From positions 1 through 48,432 of IMG/VR virus record IMGVR_UViG_3300024346_011137: DNA of 48,432 nt; one strand, written 5' to 3'. A program made the position numbers and the translations under genes. The DNA comes from a virus. This document shows, in pieces, positions 41,943 to 48,432 of the stretch. A model generated the notes under the pieces. The model ran no database searches. It was not told the DNA's origin and was given only the letters and a program-made list of their open reading frames with translations. The first letter of the stretch is position 1. Each line of letters starts with the position of its first letter.

Positions 41943-42290
41943 GATGTAAGGTTTGTAGCAAATACAAATGCTACAAGACAAAAGGGCTTAATGTTTGCAG
42001 AGCCTTTAGATGAATACGAAGTTGTTTTTTTTGATTTTCCTGATGAAGATCAACATAGTTTTTGGAACAACAACGTAGATTTTTCTTTAAGTTTAGCTTT
42101 CTTGGATAACAAAAATGTAATCCTTGATTTCAAAGACCTAAAGGAGCAAGATAAAAAACTTGTTTCTCCAAAATCTAATAAAGTTAAATATGTTGTAGAA
42201 GCAAAACATGGTGTATTTGACAAATTAGGTATAAAAATTGGAGATAAATTGATTTTGAAGGATAAAAAACTTATTTTAAGAAAAAAGTAA
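41913..42290 (+). CDS. DUF192 domain, reachable only by UGA readthrough
   Basis: A 125-residue open segment in the same frame as the preceding gene. It follows the DUF192 pattern end to end: FDVRFVANTNATRQKGLMF, then FFDFPDEDQHSFWNNNVDFS, VKYVVEAKHGVFDKLGIKIGDKL. The domain's first strand starts at about 41943, upstream of the only in-frame ATG (41991), and no Shine-Dalgarno lies before that ATG. So either it is a C-terminal extension made by readthrough, or a broken gene, or a sequencing error turned a sense codon into TGA. Beginning at 41991 would cut the fold. Confidence 0.65.
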   Translation, partial: LTDDEFRDEFDVRFVANTNATRQKGLMFAEPLDEYEVVFFDFPDEDQHSFWNNNVDFSLSLAFLDNKNVILDFKDLKEQDKKLVSPKSNKVKYVVEAKHGVFDKLGIKIGDKLILKDKKLILRKK

Positions 42291-42367
42291 ATGAATAACA
42301 ATCCAAAGGTTTTAAGCCTTTAAAATCAGAAGGATTTAATTATTCTTTCTTGAGGAGAAGATTAATA

Positions 42368-43399
42368 ATGGCAGATAGAATTTTCCCAAGCAATTATTCA
42401 GAAGATGCATTAGATTCTGAACTTGTGTTTAAGGGTATTGATTGGGACAACTTTAATACTAAATTAGCAGAAGTGCAAAGCACTATGCAGACTACAGAAC
42501 TTCCTGAAGAATTCAAAGAAGTTTTGGCTGGTAAATCAGAAGGTATTCCACAAGAAGTTCTTGACAAATGGAATGCAAAAAAACCTAAGTCAAAAGGAAA
42601 TATTGAAAAACTTCCTGGTGATGAAAATAGTGGTTTAGAAGGCTACGTCAGAAAACATAAAAAATCTGATGATGATAGCGACAAAGAAGACAAAGAAGAC
42701 AAAAAAGTGGAATCCAAAGATTGCACTTGTGGCAAAAAGCCTTGCGCTTGCACTAGTGAAATGAAAAAAGAAGTGAAATCAAAAGATTCCATTGACAAAA
42801 AAAATGAGATGAAGAAACAAGCTTCTTTCCATTTTAGTCATCCATCACAAATTGATGCTTCTGCTGTTGAAACAGCTATTTCAGAAGGCGATGACTTACT
42901 TGTTAAAGCTATTTTAGCAGCTAGACAAGAAAGAAGAATGAGATTAGCAAATAAAATTGAAAGAACAATTATTGCTCAAGATATGGAAAAAAATCTCAAA
43001 CTTGCTAATGAAAAAGTTCAAACATCTAGAACAGCAATCGTAAAGAAAACATCAAAAGTAAGCAACACTGAAACTGGTGATTCTTTTGTAAAGGTATCTA
43101 ATATGAGTCCTAATTATAAAAAAGCATTTGCAGCAAAAGCAATTGCACATGGTTTTCCACAAGAATACATTGATGCAATGTTGGGTGAATCTGAAACCAA
43201 AGCTGATAGCACTGTTGAAATTAGAGAAGTTATGTCTTCTAAGCTTAATTCAAATGTTAAAAAAGCAGCTGTTACATCAATGGTTAAAGAAGCAAACCTT
43301 ACTAATGAAGATTATTCAAGATTACTCGATTATTGGATTAACGAGCTTGGATATGAAAAAGAATGGGCAGAAGCTCTCTTTACAAAGAAATACGATTAG
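42368..43399 (+). CDS. Hypothetical virion-region protein with Cys motif
   Basis: A 343-residue protein. ATG 42368 is chosen because GAGGAG (42352-42357) is 10 bases upstream; a TTG at 42350 overlaps that site. The middle is a Lys/Asp/Glu-rich linker with a Cys-x-Cys-x4-Cys-x-Cys cluster (CTCGKKPCAC, about residue 119) that could bind metal. The C-terminal 150 residues are helical, with repeated helical motifs ending in EWAEALFTKKYD. The function is unknown; abundant linker suggests a head-assembly or scaffold component. Confidence 0.72.
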   Translation: MADRIFPSNYSEDALDSELVFKGIDWDNFNTKLAEVQSTMQTTELPEEFKEVLAGKSEGIPQEVLDKWNAKKPKSKGNIEKLPGDENSGLEGYVRKHKKSDDDSDKEDKEDKKVESKDCTCGKKPCACTSEMKKEVKSKDSIDKKNEMKKQASFHFSHPSQIDASAVETAISEGDDLLVKAILAARQERRMRLANKIERTIIAQDMEKNLKLANEKVQTSRTAIVKKTSKVSNTETGDSFVKVSNMSPNYKKAFAAKAIAHGFPQEYIDAMLGESETKADSTVEIREVMSSKLNSNVKKAAVTSMVKEANLTNEDYSRLLDYWINELGYEKEWAEALFTKKYD

Positions 43400-43415
43400 T
43401 TATCCTCAAGAAAAA

Positions 43416-43444
43416 TATCCCAGAAGTAATTTGCTTCTGGGATA
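43416..43444 (+). terminator. Hairpin between virion genes
   Basis: TATCCCAGAAG (43416-43426) and CTTCTGGGATA (43434-43444) form a perfect 11-base stem with a 7-base loop, followed by AATCTTCTTG rather than a T-run. Either a weak terminator or a message-stabilising/processing hairpin. Confidence 0.6.
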
Positions 43445-43478
43445 AATCTTCTTGTAATAATCACACCAGGAATTAAAA

Positions 43479-44291
43479 ATGAGTAAATTTAAGAAAGTAT
43501 CTGAAAATAATGAAATCCCGAATTTCATCGAAAAGAAATTCGTAGGAGCTAGCTATCAAGTAGAAGAAGATCCTTATGCTGAATTGAGGAATAATTCTGC
43601 AGAAAACAGAATCAAAATTTCTAAAAATGAAATTGGATTAAGAAAAGAAGCAACAAGTGTAGCAAAATCCTGGGAAAAAGTTCAAGGCGCTTCTGTATAT
43701 GAAGATCTTCGTGCTCAAAGCATGGAAGAAAGATTGGCAAATTTAGAATTTGGTTCAATCAAAAGATCTGATTATGGAATTGAAGAAAACTCTGTAAGAA
43801 CTACCACTAGTAATTTACAAGCTTTCAGCCAAGATGATTATTTAGATGCTATGCTAAGAAAATCAGCTTCAATATTTAACCCAGATATGATTCAAATTAC
43901 TGAAGAATTTATGAATAGCCAACAAACTACAAGTGAACAAAGTAGATTTGAACAACAACAAAAAAGAGAAGCTAAAGCAAGCAGACATTCTCAATGGGAA
44001 AACAAAAAAATGAATTCCATCAGAGAAGACAAAGTTGTTAGCACAAGAGCTCATTCAATTCTCAGAACATCAGCTGACGTATCAAACAATTCACAATTTG
44101 GAATGATTGACACATCAGTTTTAGATGAAAGAGAACAAATTAGAATTGCTAATCAAGAAGCAATCAGAAATAAAAAGTCTGCTGTCAAAGCACACAAACA
44201 AGAAGCTATGTCTGAAAACTCCAAGTTAAGCGCACAGACAGCTAGAGATATTTATAATTTTGTTTCTTTAGATTTTGATGATTTAGATTAA
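43479..44291 (+). CDS. Helical virion-region protein with EERL motif
   Basis: A 270-residue charged, Gln/Ser/Arg-rich, largely helical or disordered protein. SMEERLAN at about residues 81-88 matches the repeated motif of this region. An AGGA precedes the ATG by about 8 bases. A Gln/Arg stretch (RFEQQQKREAKASRH) lies in the middle. No enzymatic motif. Possibly scaffold-like. Confidence 0.7.
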   Translation: MSKFKKVSENNEIPNFIEKKFVGASYQVEEDPYAELRNNSAENRIKISKNEIGLRKEATSVAKSWEKVQGASVYEDLRAQSMEERLANLEFGSIKRSDYGIEENSVRTTTSNLQAFSQDDYLDAMLRKSASIFNPDMIQITEEFMNSQQTTSEQSRFEQQQKREAKASRHSQWENKKMNSIREDKVVSTRAHSILRTSADVSNNSQFGMIDTSVLDEREQIRIANQEAIRNKKSAVKAHKQEAMSENSKLSAQTARDIYNFVSLDFDDLD

Positions 44292-44294
44292 AAA

Positions 44295-45263
44295 ATGAAA
44301 AAACTTTCTCAAACACAATTCTTAGCGTCTAATCCAGCAACTGCTAAAAGTTTAGGATTAGACAACATGCCTATGAATAATGTAGCTCAAGAAAATGCTT
44401 CACCTGCTGGGGATACTGATTCTCAAGGGGGTGTTTCACCTGATGAGATGAAGAAAGTACTTCATGAAATTGTCAACGCAGATAATCCTGAAGATTGTAT
44501 GCCTAAAATTGAAGCAATTGCTTCGAAACCAATGAATGATGGTAAATGGACAGAAAAATTAAACATCCTTTATCATGCATGCAAAATGGCTAATGATCCA
44601 AGACAAAGATCTGTCGATCAAGACACTGGAAAAATGGACCCCACTCCTAAAGAATTAGCATTAAGATATATAAAAGAATTGGAGAAAAATATGACAGCAG
44701 ATGCTCAAGTTTATAACTTCAAATTATCACAAAAATTAACACAAAAGAAGAAAAAAACAAGAGGAAATCCTTTTAGAGTTTTAATGGGTAAAGTAGGAAA
44801 GCTTCTTGATCATGGTATTGAGAAACAAGATATTGTTCGCTATATTTCAAAGCTAAACTACTGGAACAAAGAAACTATCGAAAGAGCTGTTCAAATTGTC
44901 CAAGAATATAATCGCAAAAAAGAACATAAAAAACAAACAAAAAACACTTCTAAAAAAGATGTGGTAGAAGATGTTGTTGATGAAATTAAAACTCATGGTA
45001 ACAAAACAGCATCTAAAATTTCAACAGCAGCTTACGATTACACTGCTAAACCAAATTTTAAGACAAGATCCACTGGTGAATTAATTTACAGAGCTGGTTT
45101 TTTATTAGATTTACAAGTTATTGATAAAAATACCAAACAAGGTGATTTCAAAGAAGTGGCAGATAAAAAAGGCGCTAAAGAAGAACTTCAACAAATTAAA
45201 GCAGCTCTTAAAGACAGAGGCATGGGGCCAGAAGAACTTGAAATGTTGGGACTGGGGAAATAA
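44295..45263 (+). CDS. Hypothetical virion-region protein, Lys-rich
   Basis: A 322-residue protein. Residues 1-60 are Asn/Ala/Pro-rich; the middle is a helical domain (DEMKKVLHEIVNADNPED, then LNILYHACKMAND); a Lys-rich linker (KEHKKQTKNTSKKD) leads to a C-terminal helical segment. It follows the previous gene by 3 bases and the next begins directly after it. No family is recognised. Confidence 0.7.
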   Translation: MKKLSQTQFLASNPATAKSLGLDNMPMNNVAQENASPAGDTDSQGGVSPDEMKKVLHEIVNADNPEDCMPKIEAIASKPMNDGKWTEKLNILYHACKMANDPRQRSVDQDTGKMDPTPKELALRYIKELEKNMTADAQVYNFKLSQKLTQKKKKTRGNPFRVLMGKVGKLLDHGIEKQDIVRYISKLNYWNKETIERAVQIVQEYNRKKEHKKQTKNTSKKDVVEDVVDEIKTHGNKTASKISTAAYDYTAKPNFKTRSTGELIYRAGFLLDLQVIDKNTKQGDFKEVADKKGAKEELQQIKAALKDRGMGPEELEMLGLGK

Positions 45264-45264
45264 A

Positions 45265-46938
45265 ATGAGTGGTTATAAAATTACAACTAAATTAAAAACT
45301 CAAGATAATGATTTAGCAAACGATCTTATGGAAGGATTAGGCGGAGGAGCTTTAATCAATATGGTTTCTGATCTTGTTCACTCAACAGAAGCTAATAATC
45401 TTCCAGCTGATGATTTATTTGAAAGTTCTCCTTTCAGTGTGGTTCGTATTTCAGATTTCAACCAAAAAGATCCTGTAATAGCTCAATTTGTCCTTCAAGG
45501 TGGAATTAAATTCATTAAAACACTTTTGACAAAAAATGATGCTCCATTTAGACTTTCTGAATTACATAGGGACTTAGTTGTAATTAGAACGTCCTCTATG
45601 AGAAAAGTTTTGAGATCAGCTTACAATTCAATGCAAAATTGTATTGACAGTGCTAATGAAGCAGTAAAGCTTGAAAGAACAGCATCAAACTTAAATGAAA
45701 AATCTAAAGGTTCATGGCAGGTAGAAGCTATTGAACATTTAGATAAATTTTCTTCATATGGCACAAATCATGAAACCGCTAGTAAAATTTCTTTAGCTAG
45801 AGAGTATATGCTTTCAGGTGAAAAATTATTCTTCAAAAAGGCCTCAAATTTAGTAAAACAACTATTTGAAGTGATTACACCAAAAGAAAACAAAAGAGTG
45901 GCATATACCACATTATTTACCCAAAATAATGAACCATATTTGATGTGTCCTAAAGGTGTAATTGAATTAGGTGCAGCTGTTCCTATGGAAATTAGTAAAT
46001 GTAGAGAAAACTGCATTGACTCTAGAGTAAGTAGAAATGGCGAAGTATCTTGTGCTTATCAAGATTGGCTTAAAGTTTCTTTCCAAAATAATGCTGAAGT
46101 TTTTGCTCGTTTAGATGTATCAAGACATCCTGATAATGAAGAAAATTCATTAGAACTTAAAGATGGTGAAAGATCTAAGCCTTTAACAAAGAATGAAGTT
46201 GGCCTTGAGGCACGAATGGATGCTAATAAACGTGGTGGCCATCATTATAAAAAATTAGAAGATCTTGAAGATTACAGAAATAGAGAATTGCAATTAAGCG
46301 AATCAAAGAAAAATTTCCCAGGACACAGAAATGGTGATCCTATGGTGAAAGCTCCAAGACAAGCTCAAATGAAAACATTTGATGAACAATTACCAAGAAC
46401 ATATCAATCAACAGACAAAACTCTCGAAGAGCAAACTCAAAACATTTCTGTAATGCCAAAATATAATTTTCTCAATCATATGAAGACTAGAGAAGAAAGT
46501 TTAGATGATAAAGGCTGGAATTCTCGTAAGGGAGAACCTAAAGAATTTTATCCTGATCTTCTCGCAGAAAATGATTCAGATGAAGAGTCTATAACAAAAC
46601 AAATTAATGATGAAGCTGGAGATGGATCTTCAGACACGACATCAAATTTGTTAAATAAAATTGCTAAAAAAGTTGAAAAAGATCTAACATTTGATCAAAA
46701 ACTTGATGAGCATAGAAATGATAAAAAATCATTTGAACAAACTAGAGAAGAAAATTTATCCGACAGAAGAAAAAATAAAGATAAAAATATTGACTCTTCT
46801 ATTCAAGCTCTTTTAGATGAAGAAGATGAAGATTCTTTTGGACATCAATTTTCTGATGAAGACCTTAAACATTTTGCTGATGAATTAGGACTTGATTACA
46901 TTTTGTCAGAGCATTCAGAAGATGGGTTGGATTTCTAA
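45265..46938 (+). CDS. Large virion-region protein with repeated motifs
   Basis: A 557-residue protein; ATG 45265 follows GGGG at short range and the longer frame from 45121 would overlap the previous gene fully. Residues 1-330 look folded, with CxnnC-type Cys (KCRENCIDSR near 250). From about 330 on it is charged and probably disordered, with TFDEQL, TREESL, TFDQKL and TREENL copies of the shared motif (46371-46760) and an acidic tail. It lies just before the last gene and the portal, so a head or tail-connector role is plausible. Confidence 0.72.
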   Translation: MSGYKITTKLKTQDNDLANDLMEGLGGGALINMVSDLVHSTEANNLPADDLFESSPFSVVRISDFNQKDPVIAQFVLQGGIKFIKTLLTKNDAPFRLSELHRDLVVIRTSSMRKVLRSAYNSMQNCIDSANEAVKLERTASNLNEKSKGSWQVEAIEHLDKFSSYGTNHETASKISLAREYMLSGEKLFFKKASNLVKQLFEVITPKENKRVAYTTLFTQNNEPYLMCPKGVIELGAAVPMEISKCRENCIDSRVSRNGEVSCAYQDWLKVSFQNNAEVFARLDVSRHPDNEENSLELKDGERSKPLTKNEVGLEARMDANKRGGHHYKKLEDLEDYRNRELQLSESKKNFPGHRNGDPMVKAPRQAQMKTFDEQLPRTYQSTDKTLEEQTQNISVMPKYNFLNHMKTREESLDDKGWNSRKGEPKEFYPDLLAENDSDEESITKQINDEAGDGSSDTTSNLLNKIAKKVEKDLTFDQKLDEHRNDKKSFEQTREENLSDRRKNKDKNIDSSIQALLDEEDEDSFGHQFSDEDLKHFADELGLDYILSEHSEDGLDF

Positions 46939-47399
46939 TGTGGTACAGAAGTGTCTTAGCCCAAATATTTCCTGATCAACAACTTATTCCATCTCAAATG
47001 TCTAAGGGAAATATGTATCCAGAATTAGAAGAAATACTTACTAAAATGGGTAAAAACACTGATGATTATTATCAGATGACAAAAGATCAACAACAAGAAA
47101 TTTGGAACATGCTGGTTATGAAATCTGGATCAAATTCATATGATGGATTTGAAGGTGAAGACACTTCTGGGTTTGATGCAATGGAAGCTGCATCTAATTC
47201 TTCATATCAAGATAAAAGTATGATGAACATGGAACAAAGATTAGAAGATGCAAGACATGAACATACAGATGTATATCCTGGAAAACTAAATGAAAACATT
47301 AGGGGTGTAGAACAAATTCGTGGTACTTATCAAGAAAGATCTAGAAAAACAGAACCAAGAATATTTGGAAACCTACCATCTAACATTTCATTAATCTAA
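46938..47399 (+). CDS. Small virion-region protein
   Basis: A 153-residue protein overlapping the previous stop (TAATG). The N-terminus MWYRSVLAQIF is hydrophobic, the rest is Gln/Glu/Asn-rich, with NMEQRLED (near residue 97) matching the region's motif. It ends just before the portal promoter box. The function is unknown. Confidence 0.7.
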   Translation: MWYRSVLAQIFPDQQLIPSQMSKGNMYPELEEILTKMGKNTDDYYQMTKDQQQEIWNMLVMKSGSNSYDGFEGEDTSGFDAMEAASNSSYQDKSMMNMEQRLEDARHEHTDVYPGKLNENIRGVEQIRGTYQERSRKTEPRIFGNLPSNISLI

Positions 47400-47409
47400 A
47401 GTGTAGCGG

Positions 47410-47415
47410 TATAAG
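47410..47415 (+). promoter_or_regulatory. -10-like box before portal start
   Basis: TATAAG at 47410-47415, 6 bases before ATG 47422, so the predicted +1 is the A of the ATG. The -35 (TTTCAT at 47386, 18-base gap) is weak. There is no Shine-Dalgarno. Confidence 0.5.
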
Positions 47416-47421
47416 TAGATT

Positions 47422-48432
47422 ATGGCAACAAGACAAACATTGGCAGGAGCTATTAGAGTTGCTGCCTCTTTAGCATATGGGAACGATACTTCTACAGAAT
47501 CATCTAATAAAAATTATGGGTCAAGTAGAGTCAGTCAAGGTGTTGGGCCATCTATAACAAGAACAGCTCAATCTACAGGTAATATTACCACAGCGCCTAA
47601 CTTTTATTCACCTTTTCTTACCCCAAGTGCATTTCAAATTCCAAATGCCAGAAGAGAAGTTTATTTATGGGCAAACTGGTGGAAAAATAATGAGCCTAAA
47701 GTTTCTGCAGCTATAAACTTTTATGCAAATTTCCCTTTTGCAGGTTGGAAACTTGAATGCTCATCTACATATGTTAAAGACTATTTTGAAAAAATGGTGG
47801 ATAAACTTAATTTTCAAAAATGGTTGCCAGAAATTTCAAAAGTTTATCACTTGCTTGGTGATTCATTTGTTTTATTGTCCATAGATTGCCCACACTGTCA
47901 TGGCTCAAACTGGGATGAAGAAAAGCAAGAGACATGTAATCACGATGGTGCTTCTTGGAAATCAATTTCAATATTAAATCCAGATAGTGTTATGAAAACA
48001 CCCGGTATGATTGATCAGCCAGGTATGTATGTTTATAGACCTTCTGCTGATGAAATGAAAATTGTCAACGAGAGACAACCAAAAGAAATTTATGATTCAA
48101 TCCCCGATAATGTAAAGAAAATGATTTTGAAAGGGGATCCTATTAAGTTAAATCCTATTTCAATTCATCACTTTAAACATGGTTCTAACCCTTGGGAAGA
48201 TTATGGGACATCTATGGTTAGATCCTTATTCCCAGTGTTGACATATAAAGATAAAATTAGACAAGCCCAATTTATCATCGCTGAAAGAATGGTCCTTCCA
48301 GTTAAAGTGGTAAAAGTTGGAAATAATGAACGTCCTGCATCACAAGAAGACATTGACAGCGTTCAAGAAGAATTAGCAGCAATTGCTAATGATCCTAACC
48401 TTACATTAGTGACACACCATGCATTTGAATTT
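47422..48432 (+). CDS. Portal protein, N-terminal part (3' end outside window)
   Basis: The frame is open from ATG 47422 to the last base (337 codons), so the gene continues beyond the window. The pattern fits phage portal proteins: EVYLWANWWKNNEPKVSAAI with a membrane/clip-like start, a folded middle with a CPHCHG and later CNHDG that may bind zinc, then HHFKHGSNPWEDYGTSMVRSLFP and YKDKIRQAQFIIAERM, a stretch very typical of portals. It would form the dodecameric vertex through which the terminase packages DNA. Confidence 0.85.
   Translation, partial: MATRQTLAGAIRVAASLAYGNDTSTESSNKNYGSSRVSQGVGPSITRTAQSTGNITTAPNFYSPFLTPSAFQIPNARREVYLWANWWKNNEPKVSAAINFYANFPFAGWKLECSSTYVKDYFEKMVDKLNFQKWLPEISKVYHLLGDSFVLLSIDCPHCHGSNWDEEKQETCNHDGASWKSISILNPDSVMKTPGMIDQPGMYVYRPSADEMKIVNERQPKEIYDSIPDNVKKMILKGDPIKLNPISIHHFKHGSNPWEDYGTSMVRSLFPVLTYKDKIRQAQFIIAERMVLPVKVVKVGNNERPASQEDIDSVQEELAAIANDPNLTLVTHHAFEF

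Noticed and set aside
45121-45264. Upstream extension of the 45265 gene
   Set aside because: It lies wholly inside the previous gene in another frame and is Lys-rich shadow sequence; ATG 45265 has its own ribosome site.
1-48432. tRNA genes, CRISPR arrays, insertion sequences, integrase or att sites
   Set aside because: No cloverleaf, regular spaced repeats, transposase or recombinase frame was seen. Manual reading could miss a tRNA with an unusual structure.

Overview
The window is a contiguous piece of an AT-rich, tightly packed genome of a large tailed dsDNA phage (Caudoviricetes-like). The evidence is a large terminase subunit, the start of a portal gene, a recombination and replication cassette, phage-type sigma factors, and many ATGA or TAATG start/stop overlaps. 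Almost everything is on the + strand; the exception is a pair of small genes at 915-1351. I see no tRNA, rRNA, CRISPR array, insertion sequence or integrase. The host cannot be named. SpoVS-like and SigH-like proteins hint at Gram-positive ancestry and a Ycf46-like ATPase hints at cyanobacteria or relatives, but neither is decisive.

Layout. (1) 1-1849: the end of an unknown gene and small unknown genes. (2) 1846-5064: a recombination nuclease in which a Rad50/SbcC-like ATPase is divided into separate genes around its Mre11/SbcD-like partner. (3) 5061-18677: replication genes, namely an AAA+ protein, a DnaC-like loader, a DnaB-like helicase, the primase zinc-binding half, DnaE, a gp32-like SSB, a RecA/UvsX recombinase and the primase TOPRIM half. 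(4) 18677-22311: RecJ, a zinc-containing sigma-like protein and a SpoVS-like protein. (5) 22308-28474: class I ribonucleotide reductase (NrdB with an intein, then NrdA), dUTPase and small genes. (6) 28475-34024: DnaX, a SigH-like sigma, a PurA/PurZ-like synthetase, DnaN, a delta-like clamp-loader subunit and a third sigma. (7) 34127-48432: the packaging and head region with a probable small terminase, an intein-bearing large terminase, UDP-galactopyranose mutase, several disordered virion-like proteins and the portal start.

The phage appears to carry its own cellular-style replisome (C-family polymerase, sliding clamp, clamp loader, helicase, loader, primase, SSB) plus nucleotide supply and recombination. 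Three sigma-like proteins suggest staged transcription. Several promoters put a -10 box 5-7 nt before an ATG that has no Shine-Dalgarno, so a set of leaderless transcripts is likely; three of these sit right after strong intrinsic terminators.

The most unusual items are: the Rad50-like protein split at its zinc hook with the nuclease gene between the halves; a primase split into two distant genes; a DUF192 domain reachable only through an in-frame UGA followed by a stem-loop; a PurA-like enzyme in a phage without the usual Z-genome partners in view; two inteins with non-standard end residues; and a short E-[EKQ]-x-L motif recurring through the head-region proteins.
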